DNA from: Rhodospirillales bacterium
Lineage (GTDB): Bacteria > Pseudomonadota > Alphaproteobacteria > Acetobacterales > Acetobacteraceae
Assembly: GCA_018971455.1 (NCBI GenBank)
Contig: JAGXAV010000116.1
Location: 1 to 6,674 of the forward strand
Length of the DNA: 6,674 bases
Direction: 5' to 3'
Part shown: piece by piece, positions 1 through 6,674 of the stretch
Numbering within the stretch: position 1 is the stretch's first letter
How the letters are laid out: each line of letters starts with the position of its first letter
The notes under the pieces: generated by a model
The model's database searches: none
The model's input: only the letters and a program-made list of their open reading frames with translations
Told to the model about the DNA's origin: nothing
Position numbers and translations under genes: made by a program

Positions 1-161
1 GCGCGCGGCACTCAATTCAAGACCGTTTCAACCGACCCTAGGATGCCCGCCGGGCCGGACGCCGGTGCAACGGGAGCCGCCATGGCCGACCGGTTCGATC
101 ACGCTCCCGGTCGCGCCGCAGCTGCTCTGGGACCAGTTGGCGAAAGGATGATGGCGCGGCG
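1..161. other. Intergenic region downstream of the oxidoreductase gene, no gene seen
   Basis: No convincing coding region is seen here. A plus-strand open frame beginning at 43 continues only as the antisense of the oxidoreductase. The stretch after the oxidoreductase stop codon contains inverted repeats: CGGGAGC at 71-77 with GCTCCCG at 103-109, and a competing pair CGACCGG at 87-93 with CCGGTCG at 107-113. Neither is followed by a T-run on the minus strand, so an intrinsic terminator is not supported, though a hairpin that stalls or protects the transcript end is possible. Positions 10-20 (ACTCAATTCAA) repeat 11 bases of the palindrome in the frcB/regulator intergenic region. Confidence 0.5.
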
Positions 162-1175
162 CTACCCCGGCCCCACGCGCACCACCATCTTGCCGAAATT
201 GGCGCCGCGCAGCACCATCCGCAGCGCCTCCGGGGCGCTCTCCAGCCCCTCGATGACCGTCTCGCGCCAGCGCAGGCTGCCCTCCTGCACCCAGGGCGCC
301 GCCAGCGCGCGCCACTCGGCAAAGCGTTCGGGCTTGTCGGAGACGATCAGCCCTTCGATGCGCAGCCGCTTGCCGACCACCGACATGAGGTTGGGCCCGG
401 GCTGCAATTCGGTGTCGTTGTATTGCGCCACCATGCCGCACATCACCATGCGGCCGAAGGTGTTGAGCTGGGCGAAGGCGGCCTGCTGCACCGCGCCGCC
501 GACATTCTCGAAATAGACGTCGATGCCGGCCGGGCAGGTATCGGCCAGCGCGCGGGAGAAATGCGCCACGCGGTGATCGACGCAGGCATCGAAGCCCAGC
601 GCCTCCTGCACCCACAGGCACTTGTCCGGCCCGCCGGCCACGCCTACCACCCGCGCGCCGGCGCGCTTGGCAAGCTGCCCGGCCACCGAGCCCACCGCCC
701 CCGACGCCGCCGAGATCACCACCGTCTCGCCCGGCTTGGGCTGGCCGATATCCTTCATGCCCGAATAGGCCGTCGTCCCCGGCATGCCGAGCACGCCCAG
801 ATAGGCCGAAAGCGGTGCCGCGCCGCGCGCGATGGGCGTCAGCTGGGCCGCCGGCACCACGCAATGGGATTGCCACAGCCGCGCGCCCAGCGCGATGTCG
901 CCCGGCTTGAAGGCGGGGCTTTCGGAGGCCACCACCTCGCCGATGCTCTCGCCGGTCATCGGCGCGTCGATCTGCACCGGGGCGGCGTAGGATTTGCGGT
1001 CCGACAGCCGTCCGCGCATGTACGGATCGATCGACAGGTAGATCGTCCGCACCAGAACCTCGCCCGCGGCGAGGGCCGGCACCACCTCCTCGATCACCTC
1101 GAAATCATCGGGCGCGGGCTCGCCGCTCGGCCGCCGGCGCAGCACCACCGAGCGGCGCATCAGGATGTCGCTCAT
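162..1175 (-). CDS. NADP-dependent medium-chain oxidoreductase (CurA / prostaglandin-reductase-like)
   Basis: This 337-residue cytosolic protein belongs to the zinc-free medium-chain reductase group that includes E. coli CurA and the leukotriene B4 12-hydroxydehydrogenase/prostaglandin reductases. These enzymes usually reduce the C=C bond of alpha,beta-unsaturated ketones or aldehydes with NADPH. Visible signatures are YLSIDPYMRGRL at residues 46-57, the GMPGTTAYSGM segment near 130-140, the glycine-rich nucleotide motif AASGAVGS at 156-163, a Lys at 185 in GGPDKC where the family contacts the NADP phosphate, and ENVGG at 223-227. No zinc-binding cysteine cluster is present, as expected. The length is normal for the family. 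The ATG at 1175 overlaps the stop of the upstream dehydrogenase as ATGA and has a modest AAGGCGG ahead of it; the Met codon at 1160 is a weaker alternative. The stop codon is TAG. Co-transcription with the dehydrogenase suggests a shared pathway, but the substrate cannot be read from sequence. Confidence 0.9.
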   Translation of the reverse strand: MSDILMRRSVVLRRRPSGEPAPDDFEVIEEVVPALAAGEVLVRTIYLSIDPYMRGRLSDRKSYAAPVQIDAPMTGESIGEVVASESPAFKPGDIALGARLWQSHCVVPAAQLTPIARGAAPLSAYLGVLGMPGTTAYSGMKDIGQPKPGETVVISAASGAVGSVAGQLAKRAGARVVGVAGGPDKCLWVQEALGFDACVDHRVAHFSRALADTCPAGIDVYFENVGGAVQQAAFAQLNTFGRMVMCGMVAQYNDTELQPGPNLMSVVGKRLRIEGLIVSDKPERFAEWRALAAPWVQEGSLRWRETVIEGLESAPEALRMVLRGANFGKMVVRVGPG

Positions 1176-2233
1176 GCCGCGTCCGCCTTCAGCACGATCC
1201 GCCCGACCACCTTGCCGTCGCGCAGCCGCATCAGCGCCGCATTGGCCTCGCGCTGGGGCATGGTGGTGACGGGCAGCTTCTGCACGTCGCCCGCCTGGGC
1301 GAGCGCCACCAGCTCGCGCAGCTCCTTCGGGTTGCCGACATAGCTGCCCTGGACGGTGAGCGCGCGGATCGCCATCAGCGGCAGCGGCAGCGTCAGCTCG
1401 CCACCGAACAGGCCAACCTGCACCAGCTTGCCGCCCTTGCGCAGCGCGTCAAAGGCAAAGCGCGCCGTCGCGGTGCCGTTCACCAGGTCGATGATGGCGC
1501 CCGGCTGGCCGCCGCATGCCTCGACGATGCGCGCCGTCACGCCCTCGCCCGACCCGTCCACCGTCCGGCTCGCCCCGGCCTGGGCGGCGGCGGCGCGCTT
1601 TTCTGCGCTGATATCGACGACGACGATGGCGCGATGCTTCAGCGCCTTGAGCACGGCGATCGCGTTCAACCCCAGCCCGCCCGCGCCGACCAGCACGATC
1701 GGCTCGTCGGCGGGCATCGGCATCACCTTCCTGATGGCCGAGAACACGGTGATGCCGGAGCAGGCATAGGTCGCCGCCACCGCCGGGTCGAGCGCCCCGG
1801 GATCGACCAGATGGCGCGGGTGCGGCGCCACCACGTGCGTGCCGTAGCCGCCATTCTGATAAACGCCGATGCTCTTCGGCGTCAGGCACATATTGTCCTC
1901 CTCCGCCAGGCACGCGGCACAGGTGCCGCAGCCCACCCAGGGGAAGACGATGCGGATATCGCCGATTTTCACGCCCTTGGCATCCGGCCCGAGCTTGACC
2001 ACCCGGCCGACGATCTCGTGGCCCATGGCGATCGGCAGGCTGAGGCCGCGATCCTTGAGGTTCATCACCTTGCCGCCGCCCAGGTCGTAGCGTCCCTCCC
2101 AGATATGCAGGTCGGAGTGGCAGACGCCGCAATAGGTCGTCTCCAGCAGCACCTGGGTGCCGGCCGGCTCCGGCGTCGGCAGTTCGATCTCCTGCAGCGG
2201 AGCCTCATTCTCGACCACGGCCCAGGCGCGCAT
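1172..2233 (-). CDS. Zinc-dependent, probably NAD-linked alcohol dehydrogenase
   Basis: This 353-residue cytosolic dehydrogenase is of the classical zinc medium-chain (GroES-like plus Rossmann) family. It interconverts an alcohol and an aldehyde or ketone. Likely catalytic zinc ligands are Cys38 (in CGVCHSD), His72 (in GHE) and Cys158 (in ACSG). The structural zinc loop has Cys102, Cys105, Cys108 and Cys116. The Rossmann motif GAGGLG is at 183-188, and Asp207 at the end of the next strand (VVVDIS) favours NAD over NADP. All key residues are present, so it should be active. The frame could extend to a TTG at 2293. I chose the ATG at 2233 because the family N-terminus starts at MRAWAV and a GGGAGA ribosome-binding site sits 7 bases ahead. 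That site lies in one arm of a perfect 11-bp inverted repeat. A 93-base gap separates the gene from the ABC ATPase, and its stop overlaps the next gene's start. The substrate is unknown: a simple alcohol, a polyol or a sugar-derived alcohol are all possible. Confidence 0.92.
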   Translation of the reverse strand: MRAWAVVENEAPLQEIELPTPEPAGTQVLLETTYCGVCHSDLHIWEGRYDLGGGKVMNLKDRGLSLPIAMGHEIVGRVVKLGPDAKGVKIGDIRIVFPWVGCGTCAACLAEEDNMCLTPKSIGVYQNGGYGTHVVAPHPRHLVDPGALDPAVAATYACSGITVFSAIRKVMPMPADEPIVLVGAGGLGLNAIAVLKALKHRAIVVVDISAEKRAAAAQAGASRTVDGSGEGVTARIVEACGGQPGAIIDLVNGTATARFAFDALRKGGKLVQVGLFGGELTLPLPLMAIRALTVQGSYVGNPKELRELVALAQAGDVQKLPVTTMPQREANAALMRLRDGKVVGRIVLKADAA

Positions 2234-2239
2234 CTGTGT

Positions 2240-2272
2240 TCTCCCATCCGGCGTTTCCCGGCGGATGGGAGA
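2240..2272 (-). promoter_or_regulatory. Perfect 11-bp inverted repeat covering the dehydrogenase ribosome-binding site
   Basis: The arms TCTCCCATCCG (2240-2250) and CGGATGGGAGA (2262-2272) are exact reverse complements separated by 11 bases. Read on the minus strand, the downstream arm contains the GGGAGA ribosome-binding site of the alcohol dehydrogenase, so a folded transcript would hide it. There is no T-run after the stem, so it does not look like an intrinsic terminator. The arm centres are 22 bp apart, about two helical turns, so it could instead be the operator of a dimeric DNA-binding protein. A weak promoter-like pair (TTGACC at 2293-2288 and TCCCAT at 2270-2265, 17-base spacing) overlaps it. 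The inverted repeat is directly seen; its role is inferred. Confidence 0.6.
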
Positions 2273-2326
2273 CCGATGCGCCCGCCCGGTCAAGCCTTCC
2301 CCGGTCTGGCCGTCATGGTACGGTCC

Positions 2327-3099
<773 letters not shown>

Positions 3100-3103
<4 letters not shown>

Positions 3104-4215
3104 TGCGCGATCCTCCTCAGCCACTGGTCGATGGCGACGGCGACGATGATCAGCACCCCCACGGCGAGCTCCTGCCACAGCACGTCCACCCCGGCCAGCG
3201 CCAGGCCGTTGCGGAACACGCCGACGATCAGTGCCCCGATCAGCGTGCCGATGATGGCGCCGCGGCCGCCGAACAGGCTGGTGCCGCCGATCACCACCGC
3301 GGTGATGGAGTCCAGATTGGCGGTCTGCCCCGATTGCGGGCTGACCGAGCCGATGCGCCCGATCAGCACCCAGCCGCCGAGCGCGCAGATGAACCCGGCC
3401 AGGGTATAGACGGAAAGGTAGATCCGCCGCGGGCTGATGCCGGCCAGCCTGGCCGCCTCCTCGTCATCGCCGGTGGCATAGACATGCCGCCCCCAGGCGG
3501 TGCTCGACAGCAGGTAGGCGAACAGGACAAAGAGCGCGATCATGAAGATCGAGCCATAGGTCAGCCGCGCCCCATGGACATCGATCGCGTGGCCGAACCA
3601 TTGCAGCGCCGGCGCCTTGGCCTCGATATCCTCGCTGCGGATGGTCTCGCTGTTCGAGTACCACAGGTTCAGCGCGAAGAAGATGTTGAGCGTGCCGAGC
3701 GTGGCGATGAAGGGCGGCAGCCGCACCAGCGCGATGATCAGGCCGTTCACCAGCCCGCAGGCGGCGCCGACCGCGAGCCCCGCCGCAAGGGCGAGCGCCA
3801 CCGGCACATGGTTGTCGATCGCCAGCCGGCCCATGACCACCGAGCTCAGCACCATGATGGCGCCGACCGACAGATCGATGCCGGCCGTGGTAATGATCAG
3901 CGTCTGCGCGATCCCGATCACGCCGATGATCATCACCTGTTGCAGGATCAGCGAGAAATCGAACGGGTCGAAGAAGCGATGGCCGACCAGCGTGCCGAAC
4001 ACGGCGATGCTGATTAGCAGCACGATGACCGGGATCGCCGTCGGGTTGGCGTGCAGGAAGCCGCGCAGGCGGCGCAGCAGCGAGGTGTCGTCTCTCTCGA
4101 AGCTCGCCACCTCGCCGGGCGCGGCGGCGAGCCCGGCCTCGTAGGTCACGCTGGTCACGGTGGCGGTGACGATGGTGGCCGAAGGCTGTTCGGGGGTGCG
4201 CGGATCGTTTGGCAT
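3100..4215 (-). CDS. frcC: Sugar ABC transporter permease, FrcC-like
   Basis: This 371-residue inner-membrane permease belongs to the ribose/xylose/fructose branch (BPD_transp_2 type). It should form a homodimeric channel for the sugar delivered by the binding protein. After a polar N-terminal tail of about 55 residues come multiple hydrophobic segments, from IPVIVLLISIAVFGTLV (about 61-77) to the last near 350-362. Family signatures are AGIDLSVG (111-118), GLVNG (154-158), PPFIATLGTL (167-176), the ATPase-contacting region WGRHVYATGDDEEAARLAGI (241-260) and ITAVVIGGTSLFGGRG (304-319). The frame continues to a GTG at 4248, but the ATG at 4215 has GAGGAG at 4231-4226, about 10 bases upstream, and is preferred. 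It lies 96 bases after the binding-protein gene and overlaps the ATPase start by 4 bases. Relatives include RbsC and XylH, but the neighbouring binding protein and ATPase point to the Frc group. Confidence 0.93.
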
Positions 4216-4263
4216 GTCCGGACTTCTCCTCGACAGGGATGGACTCACGGGCGGCGAGGCTCG

Positions 4264-4299
4264 GGCGCCCTCCCCGGCCCGCCGGCGGGGAGGGGTGCC
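4264..4299 (-). promoter_or_regulatory. GC-rich stem-loop between the binding-protein and permease genes
   Basis: CCCTCCCC at 4268-4275 pairs exactly with GGGGAGGG at 4287-4294 across an 11-base loop. GGC (4264-4266) and GCC (4297-4299) can extend the stem past a small internal bulge. It begins 12 bases after the frcB-like stop codon. On the minus strand no T-run follows, so it is probably not a full terminator. In ABC operons, such hairpins after the binding-protein gene often protect the upstream RNA and let the binding protein be made in excess over the membrane parts. That role is inferred here. Confidence 0.55.
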
Positions 4300-4311
4300 A
4301 TCAGCCGAGGG

Positions 4312-5340
4312 TCAGCCCCAGCACTTCTTGAGGCCCTCGGCGGTGCCGATCGAAGGCACGCCAGGGACGGGGTGGTCAGTGATGAGCTGCACGCCGGTAT
4401 CGAAGAAATTCAGCCCCGGCGTCGGCGCGGGCTTCTTGCCGGTCTTGGCGTATTCGGCCACCGCCTCGACGCCCTTGGCCGCCATCAGCAGCGGAAACTG
4501 CATCGACGTGGCGCCGATGATGCCTGCCTTGACGTTCTTCACCCCCGGGCAGCCGCCATCGATCGAGACGATGGTGACCCCTTTGGTCTTGCCGACCGCC
4601 TTCAGCGCGCGATAGGCCCCGGCCGCCGCCGGCTCGTTGATGGTGTAGACGAGGTTGATCGAAGGGTCGCGCTGCAGCAGGTTCTCCATCGCCTTCAGCC
4701 CGCCTTCCTCGGCACCCGCCGTCACGTCATGGCCGACGATGCGCTTGTCGGTCTCGTCGCCGATCTTGTTGGGATCCTTGATGTCGATCCCGAACCCCTT
4801 GAGGAAGCCCTGGTCGCGCTGGATATCGACCGAGACCGGGCTGGCCACGAGATCGAGCATGGCGATGCGGGCCTTGGCGGCGTTCGCGCCGAGGGTCTTG
4901 CTGGCCCATTCGCCGATCAGCTTCCCGGCTTCGAAATTGTTGGTGGCGAAGGTCGCGTCCGCCGCATCGACGGGGTCGAGCGGCGTGTCGAGCTCGATCA
5001 CCAGCACGCCGGCCTTGCGCGCCTTGAGCACGGTGGGAACGATCGCCTTGGTGTCGCTCGCCGTCAGGATGATGCCCTTGGCCCCGGCGGCGATCAGCGT
5101 CTCGATCGCCTCGATCTGCGACTGCGTGTCGCCGTCATATTTGCCGGCGAAGCTGCGCAGGTCGAGGCCCAGCTCCTTCGCCTTTGCCTGCGCGCCCTCG
5201 CGCATCTTGACGAAGAACGGGTTGGTGTTGGTCTTGGTCACCAGGCCGACGATCACGCCGGCGGCCGAGGCGGGGCCGGCCGCGGCCAGTCCAGCAGCGA
5301 GGATGGCGGCGCTCGCGATGGCGCGGAAGCTCGGTGTCAT
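4312..5340 (-). CDS. frcB: Periplasmic sugar-binding protein of an ABC transporter, FrcB-like
   Basis: This 342-residue secreted protein captures the sugar in the periplasm and hands it to the permease. A Sec signal peptide is clear: MTPSFR, then an Ala-rich hydrophobic stretch, with likely cleavage after ASA at residues 24-26. No lipobox cysteine is present, so it should be soluble. The mature part begins [22 protein letters not shown] and continues with features of the ribose/fructose-binding (type I periplasmic, LacI-like) fold, such as SFAGKYDGD (63-71), ELDTPLDP (116-123), [11 protein letters not shown] (233-243) and [10 protein letters not shown] (261-270). The end KKCWG gives a second cysteine (Cys340, with Cys264), a pair I recall from FrcB-type proteins that could form a disulfide. 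The ATG at 5340 has AGGGGGAA (5352-5345) just ahead. It is the first gene of the transporter operon, divergent from the ROK regulator. Strong recalled similarity to rhizobial FrcB suggests fructose, mannose or ribose, but specificity cannot be proven from sequence. Confidence 0.94.
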   Translation of the reverse strand: MTPSFRAIASAAILAAGLAAAGPASAAGVIVGLVTKTNTNPFFVKMREGAQAKAKELGLDLRSFAGKYDGDTQSQIEAIETLIAAGAKGIILTASDTKAIVPTVLKARKAGVLVIELDTPLDPVDAADATFATNNFEAGKLIGEWASKTLGANAAKARIAMLDLVASPVSVDIQRDQGFLKGFGIDIKDPNKIGDETDKRIVGHDVTAGAEEGGLKAMENLLQRDPSINLVYTINEPAAAGAYRALKAVGKTKGVTIVSIDGGCPGVKNVKAGIIGATSMQFPLLMAAKGVEAVAEYAKTGKKPAPTPGLNFFDTGVQLITDHPVPGVPSIGTAEGLKKCWG

Positions 5341-5400
5341 CTGTTTCCCCCTGGATGGTGTGCATTCTTGGTGGCGCGCATTTTCGTCATGCTGGCGGCC

Positions 5401-5429
5401 ATGTTCTGCATCCGGGGCTGCGCTGTCAA
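5401..5429 (-). promoter_or_regulatory. Candidate promoter of the frcB-like operon
   Basis: On the minus strand a perfect -35 box TTGACA (5429-5424) is followed after 17 bases by GAACAT (5406-5401), which matches 3 of 6 positions of a sigma-70-type -10 box. Transcription would begin near 5394, leaving a leader of about 54 bases before the frcB-like start codon. The -35 box directly abuts the palindrome at 5432-5454. The weak -10 box would fit a promoter needing help from a regulator. This is a consensus match by eye only. Confidence 0.45.
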
Positions 5430-5431
5430 GG

Positions 5432-5454
5432 ATAACTCAATTCAATTGATTTAT
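5432..5454. promoter_or_regulatory. Candidate operator palindrome in the divergent regulator/transporter region
   Basis: The 23-base site has left arm ATAACTCAATT (5432-5442), centre C (5443) and right arm AATTGATTTAT (5444-5454). Ten of the 11 arm positions are complementary, and the inner six (TCAATT/AATTGA) are perfect. It is a strikingly AT-rich island in very GC-rich DNA. It lies between a minus-strand -35 box TTGACA (5429-5424) and a plus-strand TTGACG (5454-5459), so one bound protein could affect both promoters. ROK regulators such as Mlc and NagC bind AT-rich palindromes of about this size. Assignment to the adjacent ROK regulator is inferred from position. Confidence 0.6.
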
Positions 5455-5517
5455 TGACGCCCCGCCGCCCCGCGCGCCATGCTTCGCGTCCCGACACGAT
5501 CTCCCCGGACCCGCGCC

Positions 5518-6674
5518 ATGGACCTGACCGGCGACATCGCCACCGCCGCACCGACACCCCCCACGCCGCCGCACATCGCCGAGCTGGGCCGCGGCACCTC
5601 GCAGAGCGGCGTACGCCTCTACAACGAGCGGCTCATCCTCTCGCTGATCCGCCGCCACGCGGCGCTGCCCAAGGCGGAGATCGCGCGCCTCACCGGCCTC
5701 TCCGCGCAGGCCACCACGGTGATCGTGCAGCGCCTGGAGGCCGACGGATTGCTGCGCCGCCTGCCACCCCGGCGCGGCCGGGTCGGCCAGCCCAGCGTGC
5801 CCTTCGCGCTCGCGCCCGGCGGGGCGTTCGCGCTGGGGCTGAAGATCGGCCGCAAGAGCAGCGACCTGGTGCTGCTCGATTTCACGGCCCGCGTGCGCCA
5901 TGCCGCCAGCCAGCCGCACGCCTACCCCGAGCCGCGCGCCGTCTGCACCTTCGTCGCCACCCGGGCGGAGGCGATGCTGGCCGGCATGCGGCCCCGCGAA
6001 CGCGCCCGCATCGCCGGCCTCGGCATCGCCATTCCCTTCGAGCTGTGGAACTGGGAGCGCGAGGTGGGCGCCCCGCGCGCCGTGATGGACCGGTGGCGCG
6101 AGTTCGACATCCGCCGCGAACTCGGCGCGATGGTGCCGATCCCGGTGTATCTCTGCAACGACGCGACCTCCGCCTGCGCCGCCGAGCTGTTCTTCGGCGA
6201 AGGCTTCCGCTATCGCGACTTCCTGCACATCTTCATCGGCTCCTTCGTCGGCGGCGGTCTGGTTCTGGACGGCAACCTCTTCCTCGGCCGCACCGGCAAT
6301 GCCGGCGCGATCGGCTCGGTGCCGGTCACCAGCCGTCTGCCCGGCGGCCGCCCTCACCGCCAGCAGCTCATCCGCAGCGCCTCCATCCACGTGCTCGAAA
6401 AGGCGCTGACCGCCGCCGGGCGGGATGCCTCGCCCCTGTGGCGGACACCGGATGACTGGGGCGGTCTCGGCGCCATTCTCGACGACTGGATCGCCCGCGC
6501 CGCCGACGATCTCGCCCAGGCCATCGTCGCCGCCAACGCCGTCGTCGATTTCGAGGCGGCGATCATCGACGGTGCGCTGCCGCGCACCGTGCTGGCCCGC
6601 ATCGTCGAACGCACCGCCGCGGCCATCCAGCGTCTCGACCTGCAGGGCCTGGCGCCGGTCGCCATCCTGCCGGG
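5518..6674 (+). CDS. frcR: ROK-family transcriptional regulator, FrcR-like (3' end beyond window)
   Basis: This frame stays open from 5518 to the window edge (385 codons and 2 bases), so the C-terminus is missing. Full-length ROK regulators are about 400 residues, so little is likely lost. After a Pro/Thr-rich tail (residues 1-20), a winged helix-turn-helix spans about 34-98 (NERLILSLIRRHAALPKAEIARLTGLS onward), and then a ROK sugar-kinase-like domain. The Asn214-Asp215 pair of the kinase active site is kept, and the ROK glycine segment appears as IGSFVGGGLVLDG (240-252). The usual GNAGEIGH is GNAGAIGS (260-267), and the CxCGxxGC zinc cluster is absent. It is therefore a DNA-binding sensor, not a kinase. 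No Shine-Dalgarno sequence precedes 5518. An in-frame ATG at 5479 would add 13 residues and also lacks one, so the start is uncertain. Divergent placement beside the transporter argues that it controls that operon and perhaps itself. The frcR name is from context and recalled resemblance. Confidence 0.88.
   Translation, partial: MDLTGDIATAAPTPPTPPHIAELGRGTSQSGVRLYNERLILSLIRRHAALPKAEIARLTGLSAQATTVIVQRLEADGLLRRLPPRRGRVGQPSVPFALAPGGAFALGLKIGRKSSDLVLLDFTARVRHAASQPHAYPEPRAVCTFVATRAEAMLAGMRPRERARIAGLGIAIPFELWNWEREVGAPRAVMDRWREFDIRRELGAMVPIPVYLCNDATSACAAELFFGEGFRYRDFLHIFIGSFVGGGLVLDGNLFLGRTGNAGAIGSVPVTSRLPGGRPHRQQLIRSASIHVLEKALTAAGRDASPLWRTPDDWGGLGAILDDWIARAADDLAQAIVAANAVVDFEAAIIDGALPRTVLARIVERTAAAIQRLDLQGLAPVAILP

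Noticed and set aside
71..113. Operon-end intrinsic terminator
   Set aside because: The two candidate 7-bp stems compete, have long loops and lack a T-run. A factor-dependent end is equally likely.
2240..2272. Intrinsic terminator between the ATPase and dehydrogenase genes
   Set aside because: The stem is strong, but no T-run follows on the minus strand, and the 3' arm is the dehydrogenase ribosome-binding site.
2234..2293. Upstream TTG start at 2293 for the alcohol dehydrogenase, adding 20 residues
   Set aside because: The added residues are charged and not family-like, and the ATG at 2233 has a good ribosome-binding site and the expected N-terminus.
4051..5457. Plus-strand open frame (468 codons) antisense to the binding-protein gene
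   Set aside because: It shows antisense-type low-complexity composition and no motif. The opposite strand encodes a clear signal peptide and sugar-binding fold.
5479..5520. Earlier in-frame ATG (5479) as the start of the ROK regulator
   Set aside because: Not excluded, but it has no ribosome-binding site. It would also fall within the -10 region of the plus-strand promoter-like pair TTGACG/CATGCT (5454-5483), so the ATG at 5518 is preferred.
5437..6390. Minus-strand open frame (317 codons) antisense to the ROK regulator
   Set aside because: Its composition is Gly/Ala/Arg repetitive without domains. The plus strand carries a helix-turn-helix and ROK signature in an uninterrupted frame.
5454..6455. 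Plus-strand open frame (333 codons) overlapping the ROK regulator in another frame
   Set aside because: The protein is Arg/Pro/His-rich and featureless. The true regulator frame starting at 5518 remains open to the window end and carries the family motifs.

Overview
The window is about two-thirds GC with strong third-position G/C bias. It reads as chromosomal DNA of an alphaproteobacterium, probably from the Rhizobiales or a nearby high-GC order. The best clue is a sugar-uptake module that closely resembles the FrcBCA (fructose/mannose/ribose) ABC transporter and the FrcR-type ROK regulator of rhizobia. The genus cannot be settled from this sequence. No mobile element, CRISPR array, tRNA or rRNA gene is visible.

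Layout. Positions 1-161 hold no gene. A minus-strand gene cluster then fills 162-5340. In transcription order it is a periplasmic sugar-binding protein (5340-4312, frcB-like), a permease (4215-3100, frcC-like), a single-domain ABC ATPase (3103-2327, frcA-like), a zinc alcohol dehydrogenase (2233-1172) and an NADP-dependent medium-chain oxidoreductase of the CurA/prostaglandin-reductase type (1175-162). The permease/ATPase pair and the dehydrogenase/oxidoreductase pair each overlap by the 4-base ATGA arrangement, so each pair is probably translationally coupled. A 177-bp divergent intergenic region (5341-5517) follows. A ROK-family regulator then runs on the plus strand from 5518 and off the window edge.

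How it works together. The binding protein captures a sugar or similar polyol in the periplasm, and the permease and ATPase import it. The divergently transcribed ROK regulator very likely controls the transporter. A 23-bp near-perfect AT-rich palindrome lies in the divergent region, between candidate -35 boxes for both directions, and is the best candidate operator. The two oxidoreductases occupy the place where rhizobial frc operons carry a sugar kinase (frcK). Either they have joined the operon to oxidise or reduce the imported compound or its products, or they form a separate two-gene unit. A strong 11-bp palindrome covering the dehydrogenase ribosome-binding site suggests its expression is separately controlled.

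Overall this is a recognisable transport-and-regulation locus, not a new kind of system. The points worth a second look are the regulatory palindromes and hairpins, the missing kinase with oxidoreductases in its place, and the degenerate sugar-kinase fold of the regulator.
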